Shown piece after piece: positions 36,251-48,419 of a stretch of 64,000 nucleotides of DNA (position 1 is its first letter; every line of letters starts with the position of its first letter). The stretch is taken from NCBI GenBank assembly GCA_002914845.1, contig JXTC01000205.1, positions 212,393-276,392 of the forward strand. The letters are read 5' to 3'. This DNA comes from Trema orientale (taxonomy: Eukaryota > Streptophyta > Magnoliopsida > Rosales > Cannabaceae). The notes under the pieces were generated by a model. It was not told the DNA's origin and ran no database searches. It worked only from the letters and a program-made list of their open reading frames with translations. Position numbers and translations under genes: made by a program.

Positions 36251-37500
36251 CATACAGAGCCTGGTGGGAAGAGTGGCCGCACTCAGTCGTTTTGTATCTA
36301 GATCCACTGATAAATGCCAACCATTCTTCAAAGTGTTGAAAGGATCGAAAAAATTTGAGTGGACCGAAAAATGTGAGCAGGCATTCCAAGAACTGAAGAA
36401 ATACTTGGGTTCTCCCCCACTCTTATCGAAACCAAAACTGGGGAAAAAATTATACTTGTACCTCGCAGTTTCTAAATATGCAACAAGTGCTGCGTTAATT
36501 CGAGAAGAAGAAAATATACAGTGACCTGTCTATTATGTAAGTAAGAGACTACTAGATGCCGAAACGAGATATCCAGAGATAGAGAAGTTGGCATTAGCAC
36601 TAATCATCGCATCCAAGAAGCTTCGACCTTATTTTCACGTGCACACTATCGACATTTTCACAAACTTTCCGTTAAAACAGGTCTTACAAAAACCGGAAGC
36701 TTCGGGATGACTACTCAAATAGGCAGTTGAATTGAGCCAATTCGAAGTCAATTTTTGACCTCGTATTGCGATCAAAGGTCAGGCTCTCGTAAATTTTATT
36801 GCAGAATTCACTTATGACGTCAATCTTCCCACCGAAGTAGTTGAAAAACCTGCTTTGGACTTATCAAGGTTGTGGAAACTCTATGTCGACGACTCATCAA
36901 ATGAGAGTGGAGCAGGTGCGGGCTTAATGCTATTCAGTCTTGAAGGGCATAATATTTATTGTGCACTTCGATTCGGATTTCTAACATCAAACAATTAGGC
37001 AGAATATAAAGCGTTGATAGCTGGACTCAAGCTCACACAAGAAATGAAGGTCGAGATGATCGATGTATACAGTGACTCCCAGTTGGTAGTTTGTCAAGTG
37101 ATTGGTGACTATTAAGCGGGAGGAGGAAGAATGCTGGCCTATTTACAAGATGTGCAACGACTATTCTCAATGTTTACTACTTACAGCATTCAACTTCTTT
37201 CTCGAACTAAAAATACTCAGGCAAATGCTCTAGCCAAGCTCGCCTCGACAAAAGATACAGAACTGTTGAAGGTAGTTCCAGTTGAATTCCTTGCAAAACC
37301 AAGCATCGAAGTGGAGCCTCAAGTAACCATGCCAGTTCATCAAAGACCTACATGGATGGATCCCATAATGAAGTATTTACAAGAGGGCGAACTTCCCGAG
37401 AATAAAGACGATGCAAAGCGACTTCGGATGAAGGCAGCTCGCTATATTATCTATGATGGAAAGCTTTATCGAAGAAGTTTCAGCTAGCCATTATTGCTAT
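36225..37500 (+). pseudogene. RNase H region of the Tat-type fossil
   Basis: This starts with the connection segment (SLVGRVAALSRFVSRSTDKC, WTEKCEQAFQELKKYL) and continues through an RNase H domain near 36.88-37.13 kb and the linker before integrase (RTKNTQANALAKLAS). The elements of the domain are recognisable, but the region is broken. Confidence 0.7.
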
Positions 37501-38540
37501 GTGTTGACAAAGAACAAACACACTACATTATGAAGAAAATTCATGAAGGGATATGCGGAAATCATTCTGGGGGGCAGGCACTTGCGAATAAGATTCTAAG
37601 ATAAGGTTATTTTTGGCCTACTATGAAGAAGTATGCGATGGAATTCGCTCGAAAATGTGACAAATGTCAGCGATTTGCAACTATTCCTCGAATGCCACCT
37701 GTTCCTTTAACTTCAATGACTAGTCTATGGCCATTCGCGGTTTGGGGAATAGATATTATCGGAATGTTTCCAGTGACACGAGGAGGATTGAAGTATGCGG
37801 TGGTCGCAGTTGATTATTTCACTAAATAGACAAAAGCTGAAGCTTTAAGTACCATCTCTACGAAGAAGATGATAGATTTTGTTTACAAGTCTATAGTCTG
37901 TCATTATGGTATACCACATACTATAATCTCTGATATTGAAAAACAATTCGACTGCGACGAGTTTCGCAACTTCTGTAATAACTTAGGTATCAAGAAAAGC
38001 TTCTCTGCAGTCGTCCATCCATAAGCAAATGGTCAAGTCGAAGCTATAAACAAAATACTTGAACAAAACCTAAAGACGAAGCTAGAAGAGCACAAGGGAG
38101 CCTAGCCGGAGATACTTCCCGAAGTATTATGGGCTTATCGCACCACCCAACGAACCACTACTGGAGAAAGTTCGTTCTCTTTAGCTTACGGCTACGAAGC
38201 AATGGTGCCAGTTAAAATTGGTGCGAGCTCTCTACGACGATCTACATACGAGGAAAATCAGAATAATGCATTGATGAGGATTAAGCTCAATCTTTTGGAG
38301 GAAAGGCGCGAACAGTCTCAACTACAGATTACATCATACCAACAGCGCACTGCTCGATATTACAATTCTAAAGTCAAAAATAGAGAGTTCGAAGTTAGTG
38401 ATCTTGTTCTTCGACAAGTTTTACCTTACACTAAAGAGCAGGGTACTGGTGTATTTGGACCTTCTTGGGAAGGACCATATGTTATTGATGCCGTCATTCA
38501 ACCTGGGACTTACAAGCTTGCTCGCATTGGAGGATAAAAG
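37500..38540 (+). pseudogene. Integrase region of the Tat-type fossil
   Basis: The zinc-binding head is seen near 37.55-37.68 kb (FARKCDKCQRFA), the catalytic core near 37.73-38.2 kb (WGIDIIGMFP, KYAVVAVDYFTK, and a YGIPHTI-type segment), and the C-terminal part near 38.4 kb (GVFGPSWEGPYVIDAVIQPG). It is broken. Confidence 0.8.
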
Positions 38541-38756
38541 ATCGAGCATGCATGGAATGCAGAGCAACTTCGTTGATATTATCAGTAAATCTTCATGTAT
38601 ATCTTCATAGATCTTCAAAAATGCGAGGCATCCTGTTATTTATCGGAATTCATTAATAAAGATGCCATTTCTTTATACTTCGATTTATCATCTCATTATA
38701 CTTATTGATTTCGTTCGACTTTTATAGTTTTATGGCAGTCTTCGAACACCATAAAA

Positions 38757-38775
38757 CTCGGGGGGCAGTGGGATC
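38757..38775 (+). promoter_or_regulatory. Internal polypurine-tract-like site in the Tat-type element
   Basis: CTCGGGGGGCAGTGGG lies 220 bases after the integrase end and resembles the presumed true polypurine tract just before the 3' LTR (GCTGGGGGGCAATTG at 42600-42613); both share GGGGGGCA. Whether it primes plus-strand synthesis is unknown. Confidence 0.4.
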
Positions 38776-39375
38776 AGATCGTCATCTCCTACTCACTTTC
38801 TAAGGAACTATGCAAAACATTCATTTAAAGGGGTCAGAATTTTAGATCACCGAATTTCTAAAATTTCTTAAAATCTTAGGATTTTCTCCTCGCCTCATGC
38901 CATAGCATGTCGTATTATGCAATTTTCCTCCTCGAACAATAAAGTAACTAAGCAAAACGTTCATTGTTCGATGTGATATCTTGCTATATTCTATTTTGAC
39001 ATGGAACTTTTGAAAAGCAAATATTGAGTTTGCATCACTCACGCTCGTTGTTCTTCTTAAGCGACCTAACCTATCCTAACACTTAAAACTCATTTTAAGT
39101 TAGTTGGATTCGAATCGCAATAGCGTACCAATCAGTCACTCAGTGATTGACTACTTGCTTAAATTATGCACAATTTCATTATTTACGCGTACTTTCATTT
39201 TGCAGGAATAAATATTTGATGAGTAAAGCTTCTTAAAATAAAATCTCACACCCGTGTGCGAGCAAAATATATTACAAAAATATGAACGAGATAAGCCCTC
39301 ATTCGTCTTTTCGCATTTGTCTTAAATATTACAAACTATAAAATGCATTATCTACTACTGCGCGGAAGTACTCGC

Positions 39376-41513
39376 TCATATGTCCGACGCCTTCTCTACA
39401 GTTTCTGCCTCCTTCCAACTCTTGACGAGCTCGGCGACATCTTCACCAAGGATTGAGGAGTCAAACTCCGGATGCTCGCAATATATGTTATAGATAATGG
39501 TTGACGAGGCAATGTCGCTGGCTTTTTCTTCAATTTCTTTGACTTCAGTGGCCTTGAATTCCTCCACTGCTTTGCGGCCTGCCTCCTTGGCCACTTCTTT
39601 TAGACCATCCGGATGTTTGGAGATGGTTTTCTCAAGTTCCTTGACTTTTTCCTCGAGCCTCTCCTTCTCGAGTTTTTCCTTTGCCAGGTCCTCGTGCAGC
39701 TGCTATTTCTCCGACTCGAAGGAGCTCTTCTCGTCTTCACGAGTCTTCTTTAGGTCCTCGAGTACTTGGGCCATCTCTTTGACCTTCTCGCCTTCTTCCA
39801 TGCACTCGAGGACCGGATCATACATTAGCACAGCAGCTACAGCAGTCTGAAGTATGTAATATATTAGCACAAGGAAAGCGTTGAAGAATTTAAAGAATTA
39901 AGAACTTAAAACTTACATTTGCGAGCATTCGCATTGCGGCACTGAATGCGACCTTAGGGGACCTTTTCTTTATCCTCTCCCAGCCTTCTTCGGAGGTGAA
40001 GCGATCAATGAAGGCCGCACTCAGGCTAGCCTTTTCTGGTAGTTGACAAAGATGTGCGAGGATCTCTCGTCCTTGGCCTGGCTAGCTCCCGCAGAGGAAG
40101 TAGCTAGTTCCTTGGATGGTTCGGGCTGGCTCGCAGGCATGGAAGGCTGAGGAGGAGGTGAGCTGGTCAGGACGTCCTCGAAGGCGACTTTTCTCTTTTT
40201 AAAAGAGTCGACCTTCTCTTTCCCTTTTGTTGGAGGCGTGCTGTCTGGGGTCTTGGATCTTGCCATAGATCCAAGAGTTGAAGGGGGAGCTCGCAGACCG
40301 CTGCCGATTGTCATATCTATATAAGACTGGTTAGCATGCGAGGTATGTAATGCGATAAAAAAAAAAAGATTCGAGGAAAACTACCTTCTTGCGGTTGAGA
40401 GGCTGAAGATGGAGCTTCTGGAGATGGCGGTTCGGCGATAGGAGGAGTAGATGTTTTTCGTTTCCTGGTCTTAGAAGACGAAGCACCCGTTTCTTTCTGC
40501 CTCATCGATTTCTTCTTTTTCGAGCTTGAGGGCTTGGATGGACGGTTAGCAGAACAAGGGAGTGAGGCACCTTTCAGGAATAGCCCACAGGCAATTAAGT
40601 TCTTAGTTGTCCCGAGATTCTTCCAGTCAAATTCTTCTATTGGAAGGGCGTTTATCTTGCATACTCTTGTGAGCTGTGCCTCGTTAAGTCCTGGGCACTC
40701 TTTGTTATCTGCAATGACATATAAATGCGATCAAACATCTAAGAGCAGTTATGGAATTTAGGTAAAAGCTACAAACTACCTACCAGGGTTTTGGAAGAAC
40801 CCGTTGTCAGCATAGTCAAAGTGGAAAAATAGATTTTTCCATTTTCCCATGTTATTGCGAACTCCGTGAATGGTCTTTATTGCCTGATTCGACCACTTGC
40901 TCACATAAAAGAAACCAAAATCTGAGGGGTTTGACTTCACTTGGTAGAACCAAGCGAATTCTTCAGGAGTGGATAATCCTAAACTAAGTTTGTGGTATAG
41001 TATGTACAAGCCTACCATATATCTATATGTATTTAGGGTTAGTTGATAAGGGACGACTCCGTAATAGTCGACGATTAATTTGATATATGGATAGAGTGGG
41101 AGGTGGATGCCGCATCTGAGTACTGCCTCTGAGAATGAGGCAGTACCGCGAGGAGGAGTGTGTGGTCGATTAAATTCTGTGGGAAGGCAGAGCGTTATAT
41201 TGATGTTGTAATTACGAATGATCTTCTCAAGCTTGTTCGTGCTACAGCTCATTTTTACGTTGGTGCACGACCAATCTACCTCTACGTAGTTGTACCCTCT
41301 CGCATATTCAGGGGTATCCCTAATGTGTTGAGGCCATTGGTCTTGGGGGAGGTCGCCTATGCAAGGATTACTTTGTCTAGTCCCTGTTATCTCTACTTCA
41401 GGTTGCTCTATATAATCATTGAGATCTATAGAGCTAGTCTTTGTGCTCGCATTAGAGAATGACAACTCTCTTGAGAATGCATTCCCCTCTCTAAATTCCT
41501 CGCTACTAGACAT
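39376..41513 (-). pseudogene. Antisense ORF of the Tat-type element (plant transposon protein domain)
   Basis: It runs opposite to gag-pol. The first long exon-like part (41513-40776) contains FNRPHTPPRGTASFSEAVLR, HLPLYPYIKLIVDYYGVVPY and EEFAWFYQVKSNPSDFGFFY, which fits the plant 'putative gypsy-type transposon' domain (Pfam Transposase_28) by recalled pattern. The downstream parts (40505-40317, 40314-40021 and near 39594-39376) are Pro/Ser/Lys-rich linkers and a Glu/Lys/Ala-rich coiled coil, and are probably later exons. Antisense extra ORFs after integrase are known in the Tat/Ogre group. Its function is unknown. Confidence 0.65.
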
Positions 41514-41819
41514 CTGTAAAATAAACAGGAAATATTTAATCCTATGCGAGCATCATCCTACAGGTAAAATCATTGAATTACACTAACCTAAAATGCGACC
41601 TAGAGATAGGCGTATTATTGTCTATTATTGCAGGTTTACTCGCTATATGCGAGCGATTTGGGGCTACAAACCCTAGAGTTTTGGGGACAACGAGCTATTC
41701 GTCTATCTTGTTGAGTTCTAATCAACCTATGGATTCGTCGTATTTCTATCTTACAAGTTCGAGTAATTCTTTAAGTAATTCGTCATTCGATTTAATAGGT
41801 GTCCCCTGTTCGATCTAGA

Positions 41820-42611
41820 CAAGATCTCAGTCTGATCTTACGTCTAGTTTATGGTTTTGGCCTAAGAATCCAAGAATTTCAGAAAATGAGAGATGGATCT
41901 CAGACTCCTCTTCTGTGGTTGTTTTCATCTATTTTGAGTATTAAGTCATTACTACCGAATTAAAGAAATTAAGATTTCTGGGTAATTATTCAAGCGCTAA
42001 GCAGAGAAATGAAGAAACAAGAGGGAAGAGGGTACCAATCTTTTCGGCCAACTTGGCAGCGAGAGAGCCTTTTTGTTTGAACTTTGCCGGAGAAGAATGA
42101 CAATCGGGTTCACCGGCTGTGAGGAAGAAAGACCTTTGAGTATCGTCTCGGGTATAGTTTGGGTTTTGAGAGTTTTTTGAGAATCGAAAATTTCTGAGGA
42201 AATGAGAGTAAGAAGGAAAAAAGAGAAGAAGAAGGAGTATTTATATATTTAAAGATTCATCAAACCACAGCCATAGATCAAGGCACTCACTTTTTGGATT
42301 TGATGGCCGAGATTCACGCGGGAAGAATTGATTTTTGAAATTTAATGAATTTAATTTTTGAAATACGGCAAGACATGATTTGAAACAACAGCTGGTGTCA
42401 GCATCATCATCACGACTACTCGAGAAACGGAGAAGTCTCCTAAAGTTTTGCCAATTTCTTGAGGAAAGATGACACGTGGTGGCGTCTGTCAGAAAAAGTT
42501 ATGCAAAAAGAAGTGATTCAAGATTTGACGACTCTTCAAGATTTCGAGATGAACTCATAACATCGCATTCTTAAGCTCGCATTTATCAGAGTAAGAAAGC
42601 TGGGGGGCAAT
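41820..42611. other. Non-coding region before the 3' LTR of the Tat-type element
   Basis: No gene is seen. This is the presumed promoter and leader side of the antisense ORF and the 3' untranslated part of the element. It ends with the polypurine tract GCTGGGGGGCAAT. Confidence 0.5.
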
Positions 42612-43209
42612 TGTTATGTGATCTTAAATCCACATCGGTCAACGCCAAAGGAAAGTCAATAATCAGGTTGTACCAGGTCGCATATGTGTTCTTTTGATTA
42701 AAATATGACCTCCTCCGAAGGAGATTGGTGTGACCAGCATAAAAAGGAAGTTATATCAAGCGTCTTCAAACAGTTAATAGACAAAGAAAAGGAAACAAGC
42801 TTCTGAATGGAGATCGAGTAATCCCTTTTAATTCGAGATGTTACCCGATTCTATGTTTACCCAAAATTGTATTTCTGATTATACACTTACCCATTTATGT
42901 AATTAGGAAACCTTGAGCCATCCTCCTCTGTATAAAGGTGGCTTGATCTCATTGTAATACACAACACAATTCCTTCAAAAAAACACCTCATTATATTCTG
43001 TAATTCTCTCTGCTCATTTGGAAACTTAGAGAAACTCTTATAATTTTCCAGAAAATAGTGAAGAATAGTGGACGTAGGCTCATCTTTTTTGGAGCTGAAC
43101 CACTATAAAAATTGTGTCTCCTTATTTGCTTTAATTTATCAACCATTTTCACACACAAGTCACATCTCGCAATTTCCTATATTCATTATTGACAAAACCT
43201 CCGTCAACA
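42612..43209 (+). repeat. 3' LTR of the Tat-type element
   Basis: 598 bases, TGTTATGTGATC to CTCCGTCAACA, homologous to 32155-32755. Confidence 0.9.
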
Positions 43210-43214
43210 CACAC

Positions 43215-43903
43215 TAACTACTACAAAATTACCAGATTACTCTCAGTAAGCAACCAATCAACTCAACCCTCTAAGGGGAAAACCATTAATTTACACCATA
43301 AATAATTTTTTTTTAAAAAAAAAAGAAAAAGAGTCGTTTCAAAAAGCAAGGTCATTGCTACTTATACAGTAAATCCTTACACCACTTTAGTGTATATATA
43401 TTTATATATATGTTATACTACCTCCACTGCAATCATACTAAAGTTCGCATCTCAAAACTAAATTTATCATACCCTTTTCAAAAGAAATAAAAAAAAATTG
43501 CTCCAATACTTGTATATTTAAAAAATGCTATATTAAAACTAAATATTATTGTAGTTTACAAAATATCTTTTGTCTACTATTAACTTCTATTATATTTCCA
43601 TCCAATTATTAATTATAAAAAATTTCTTTATTTAAGAAACAGATTTTTCTATTTTGTATTTTTTTTTTTTGTTTATGAAATATGTGACCAGCAAAGTACT
43701 AAAGGAGAGCTCTAATTTATAGATTTTTGTTGAATGAATAATTTATCGAAATTTGGTAAGGACAAAATTATATATAAAATTTGAAGAAAAAAATACATGT
43801 GTATCAAATGTGACCATATTTTAAAATTTATACATATTTCAAATTTATAATAATAGCAAAATTATAAATTTTGGTACATTCTAAACTTTGGAATATGTTA
43901 GAG
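43215..43903. other. AT-rich spacer
   Basis: No gene is seen. The spacer contains poly-A and poly-T runs and several short hairpins. Confidence 0.5.
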
Positions 43904-45620
43904 CATCTCTAATGGGAGTGCTATAACTCATGTCAATGTTATATTTAACACACTTTTTAGCATGTCCAAAAATTGTCTCCAATAGCATGCCAAATTTAAT
44001 ATAACTTTTAGCATGTGTTAAATATTATGTTAAATATAAAACAAAGAATAATATATGTCAAAATTCAACTTATATATAAATTTATAATATTGTCATTATT
44101 TTTGTGTGTGATAAAATTTATGCAGTTAGTCACTAACTAAAATATTAAGTTACAATATTGTGATAATAATGCAATATACGGTCAATGAAGAAAATGTGAC
44201 ATGTCAAAATTGCATTAGACAAGGCAAAACCATGACACCCCAAGAAAGTGTCAATTTATTATTGAGAAAGAGAAATTAGGTGAAATATACATCAAGATAG
44301 GCATATTTTAGCCTACATGCTCAATTTAAAAAATCTCTGAAAAAATATTCGTATGGACAGAACTACCCTTAAAAATACTAAGAAAAATTGACTCCCATCA
44401 CCTTTAAGTGATCTGAATCTCTCTCACACACAAAACCTCTCTCTCTCTCGATTGAAAATCCTAGTCAATCTGAGAATTATAGTACTCCCTACTCGTATAA
44501 AACCTCGTTCTTATCTCTCACAACGCTATCAAACTCATCATTTCCCCCTCTTCTCTCTTTATTCTTCTCCGTATAGTTATGGGTATAATTTCAAATAACA
44601 TATTGCCAAATTTTGATATATTATGAGGTAATTTATGTGCTGAAAAATCATTTTGACATTAATTTTTGTGAGTTTTAACCAAAAAAATAGCGATAATTGT
44701 CAAAATTTTTCGATGATTTTTGTTGAAAATTGTATTCTTAGTAAAATTTCAATAAAAATGGTATTTTTGATAATTTTCGATGCAATTTCGATGAAAGTAG
44801 TATTTTTGATAATACTTTGAAAAAGTGACATTTTTGACAACTTTCGACAAAATTTCGATACAATTTCAATGGAGTAGTATTTTTGATAAAATTTAAAAAA
44901 AATACCATTTTCATCGAAATTTTACTAAGAATATAATTTTCATCGAAAAGCATCGAAAAATTTCGACAATTATCGCTATTTTTTTAAAACTTACAAAAAT
45001 TAAACTTAAAAAGATTTTTTAGCACATAAATTACCTCATAATATCTCGAAATTTGATAATATACTATTTTAAACTATACCCATAACTATGTGAAGAAGAA
45101 TGAAGAGAGAAGAGAGGGATGATAAGTTTGACAGCGTTGTGAGAGCTAAGAACGAGGTTTTGTATGAGTAAGGAGTACTATAATTCTTAGATTAACTGAG
45201 ATTTTCAGTCTCGAGAGAGAGGTTCTGTGCGAGGAAGAGATTCGGATCAATTAAAGATGATGACCATAGTTTTTCTTAGTGTTTTTAAGGATAGTTCCGT
45301 CCACAAGAATAATTTTTAGAGATTTTTTAAACTGAGTATATAGGTCAAAATATACTTATCTTGATGCATATTTTACCTAATTTCTCTTAAAAAATTGTCA
45401 AATTCTTGTCACATCTTCATGAAGCCATGTGTCGCTGTAATACTGGGCCATGTATAAGCTACTATTGGACCCCTTCATAATATAAGTGTCAATATCTCCA
45501 AGTCCCTTCTCTTAGAAAGTGACACATCATGGGACATGTATAAAGTGTTCAATAGCCACCAAGCTGAGATGTCAAGCTAGTGTGAGCTTTGAGCTCATTT
45601 TTTATCCATTCCATGGTTTG
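43904..45620. mobile_element. Possible older non-autonomous element, split by a foldback element
   Basis: The sequence at 43904 begins GAGCATCTCTAATGGGAGTGC, a pattern frequent at the ends of plant non-autonomous DNA transposons. It contains CCAATAGCATGCC-type repeats to about 44248. After the foldback element the sequence resumes at 45405 with TGGGCCATGTATAAGC and ACTATTGGACCCC. I could not define the right end, so the outer element is tentative. Confidence 0.3.
44258..45395. mobile_element. Foldback Mutator-like element, 1138 bp, nearly all inverted repeat
   Basis: The left arm (from 44258, AGAGAAATTAGGTGAAATAT, then CTCTCTCTCTCGATTGAAAA, then TAGCGATAATTGTC) is matched across the element by the reverse complement of the right arm (ends ATATTTTACCTAATTTCTCT, 45395). 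The arms are about 0.5 kb each and meet near 44.82 kb. Flanking 9-mers TGTCAATTT (44249-44257) and TGTCAAATT (45396-45404) match at 8 of 9 positions, the duplication length of Mutator-like elements. No ORF of note is present; the palindrome could give a long hairpin RNA and small RNAs. Confidence 0.75.
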
Positions 45621-45799
45621 CACTATTGCCTACAAGGGTATATATCCAATATTAGTACTTATATATACATATATCTACTTATTATTATCATTGTTATGTA
45701 AGTTTTGGGAATACTGAGCTACTCACCTAATTATTTTTTTTCTTCTAAATATTAGCAGAACTAACCACATATTGTGCTAACATAATTACTAATATTTAA
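45621..45799. other. Short spacer before the Athila-type element
   Basis: AT-rich, with (TA)n near 45658 and no gene. Confidence 0.5.
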
Positions 45800-45804
45800 A
45801 TTAT

Positions 45805-47131
45805 TGTTACGCTAAAAATATATACGTAAATTATACCGCAAGCATACGGTGTCAAGTTTTGTAATAAAATAGTAAATAGGGTTGTCGAATCTACGGAGAT
45901 TGAAATTAAATTCTACTAAGTATCGTAATTGAGTAATCCAAATTTTATTTAGATAATTCAATTAATTGGTGGTATTTGGATGACTAAACTAGAATTGGAA
46001 ATACATAAATTAAAGAACAATAGAAAATTAAAGTAAGANCTTCAATTCTCAATGTCACCATAACCCAATTCCCAAAATGATTGTAAGCTAGAGCTCTCAA
46101 GTAATTCTACTCTCTTTTTCAAGAATGAATAGTAAACTACCCTTAATTCTCAATTTCAAAATCTCTATCTAAAATTGATGAGTTAAAGGTTCATTAAGTC
46201 TAATAGCTCTTAAGCAAACTTCAAAAGTTAAATAGGTTTTCTCAAACTCTATGTAACTCTACGTTGTGTCACTCTTCACCCAATTCCTCAATTTTACTTT
46301 CTGAAGTCAAAATTTTAGAATCAACAACATCCCACAAGTGGCCAATCAAATGAGAAGCAATAAGAACAAGAGTAATACAAACAACAAATGAAAAACTCAC
46401 AAAATCAACATTGGGATTCAAGACATAGGTTTAAGTCAAATTACATCATTCCTCTAAACAAGAATCTTAGTTCAAGGTAGAAAATAAAAAACACAATCCA
46501 ACAAAAATCATCATTGAAAAAATAAAAGGAAGAGAAAAAGAACTCTTTTTGGAATGGTGTGAATCTCTTCACATGCTCTTCTCTCCTTTTCTTTCTCCTT
46601 GAAAGCTGCTGAAAAACTCCAGAAAAACGTCCCCCCAAGATATCCCTTTCGGATTCTCAAAAGATTCCCTTTATACCCTCTTGGCGATTAAGTCAAATCT
46701 GGCCAAAAAATGCCAGAACACGTAATAGCGCTGCAGTTCTGGCTGGACAGCGCCACGGCATTGAGCAAGCAGCCAAATAGTTCTAGACGATAATGTCGCA
46801 GCGCTGTCTTTGCAGTACCACGGCGCTGGGTAGAAAAAAAGACAGCACCACGGTGCCGCCTATATAGCACCACGGCGCTTGAGGTTCTGGAAAAACTTCC
46901 AGAACCTTGGGTACCACAGCGCTGGTTGCATAGCACCGTGGCACTTGACTTTCTGCTAAATACGCCACAATTCCTTCTAGTCTATCTTCGTGGCCATGTC
47001 CAATGCTTCTAAAATTATTTAAAACCTGAGAAAAATAAATAAAAACACAAGATCAAGGATAGAAAACAATGAAAACAAGCAAATAAAAATATAAAAACAC
47101 GGCCAAATAAGTGAATAAAATTCACTCATCA
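45805..47131 (-). repeat. 3' LTR of the Athila-type element
   Basis: On the minus strand it begins TGATGAGTGAATT at 47131. It matches 56130-57507 but is shorter by about 74 bases, around a single undetermined base (N) at 46039. It contains a GC-rich cluster at about 46725-46950 with copies of the CAGCRCCACGGCGCTG palindrome. Confidence 0.85.
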
Positions 47132-48419
47132 AATTCCCCCAAACTTGAATTTTGCTAGTCCTCGAGCAAAAGAAATAAAAAAGAAAAAAAAAAAAAAAAA
47201 AAGGAGAAAATAAGAGAAGAATAGACACCAACAAAGTTTGCTCACCCATAGGCCTCAAAGATTGCTCAAAATAGTAGCTCCAGGGAAATTAATAAATATT
47301 GACAACATCTAGAATTTCAACTTTGCATGAGTTATGCTTTTCTTTACAATTTCCTGCTTGTGAGTATATGTAAATAGCCAAAGCTCATTCAACTACTTTT
47401 AGTCCGGATTAGTTTATGCAAACAAGTGACGCGAAGATCAAGGACCTCATCTCCCTCCATAAGCTTGTTTTTCAACCCATTATCCACTAATATAGGCTAC
47501 ATATCACTGAAGATCAATAGGGCTTTTGAAAGATTTCAATGAAAAGGCTAGGGTTCGGGTAAGATGATAGGGCAAAATTTTTAAGGTTAGAACACCCCAG
47601 AGCACGAAAACTTTAATCCATGGTTTTATTTCCTTAAAGACCTCGAAGTACGATTGTATAGTTTTCCCCCAAACTTAGCTTTTGCTCTAATGACTCCTGT
47701 TATAAAAAGAGCTTTCAACACGTTGCCATACCCTCAAGTCAAGTCTACTTTCTGTTTTTTTTTTTTTTTGGAAAAGCGGGTATGGCAATTTTCAAATAAA
47801 AATACTCTCACCGCTCATCCAACTATCACCCAATTTTTCATCATAATTCCCACAAGTACAACATGTGCTCATAGTGTTGGGTGAGGATTTGGTAAATAAA
47901 AAGAAGCTGGGGTCAAATAGTTGACGTCAAAGGAAATGATTTTAAACTCGATGAGAGTCAACTAACATCTTTCGAGTATTAAGGTGGGTTTGAAAAGGCT
48001 CAACCGATCCAGGATGGCTTATATCATATCTCTAGCAATGCTTAGCCTAGGATTTCACCTCAAATGGTCTTCAAACAAGTTCTAGAGTTTGATGAGATCT
48101 TAAGGAAATAATTAATTTGCATAAACTTCCTCTAGATGTCAGAAAGATAAAGAGTGCGAAGCTATGTGCTCAAAAATATGCAATAAAATTTCAAGAAAGC
48201 ATAAACCCAAAATAGAGCCAAGTACACAGATGAAGTCAATATCTAGAATTTTCCAAGACCTACTTTCCATGCAATCACATTTCTTATCATTAGCCTAAAA
48301 GCATGAACAAATCTTTTTTTTTTTTGAAACGAAAACAAACTAAATAACAAAAACAGTATATAAATAAAAATAAAAAAAAAAGTAAAAACATTCCCCCAAA
48401 CTTAAAACAGTCATTGTCC
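47132..48419 (-). other. Non-coding region between the extra ORF and the 3' LTR of the Athila-type element
   Basis: The region opens (minus strand end) with the polypurine tract GTTTGGGGGAATT abutting the LTR and has a second CCCCCAAAC-type site near 47665 and again near 48390. No coding sequence is supported. Confidence 0.55.

Larger units (their letters stand above)
32155..43209 (+). mobile_element. Ty3/gypsy LTR retrotransposon, Tat lineage (fossil)
   Basis: This 11.06-kb element has two LTRs starting TGTTATG and ending TCAACA. Its parts are a primer-binding-site-like ATTGGCGCTAGAAGG right after the left LTR, then gag, protease, reverse transcriptase, RNase H, integrase, a 4-kb downstream region with an antisense ORF, and a G-rich polypurine tract (GCTGGGGGGCAAT) before the right LTR. 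The order PR-RT-RH-INT is that of Ty3/gypsy. The long region after integrase with an extra ORF is typical of the Tat group. The copy is broken, with on the order of ten breaks. By eye the LTRs differ at about 36 of 598 aligned positions (6 percent), mostly transitions, suggesting insertion a few million years ago at usual plant rates. Confidence 0.9.
32150..43214. repeat. 5-bp target site duplication of the Tat-type element
   Basis: CACAC at 32150-32154 directly before the left LTR and CACAC at 43210-43214 directly after the right LTR. The pair confirms a single insertion event and the element boundaries. Confidence 0.85.

Noticed and set aside
39497-39850. Ser/Phe-rich plus-strand ORF of 117 codons
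   Set aside because: It is the complement of the Glu/Lys-rich coiled-coil part of the antisense ORF.
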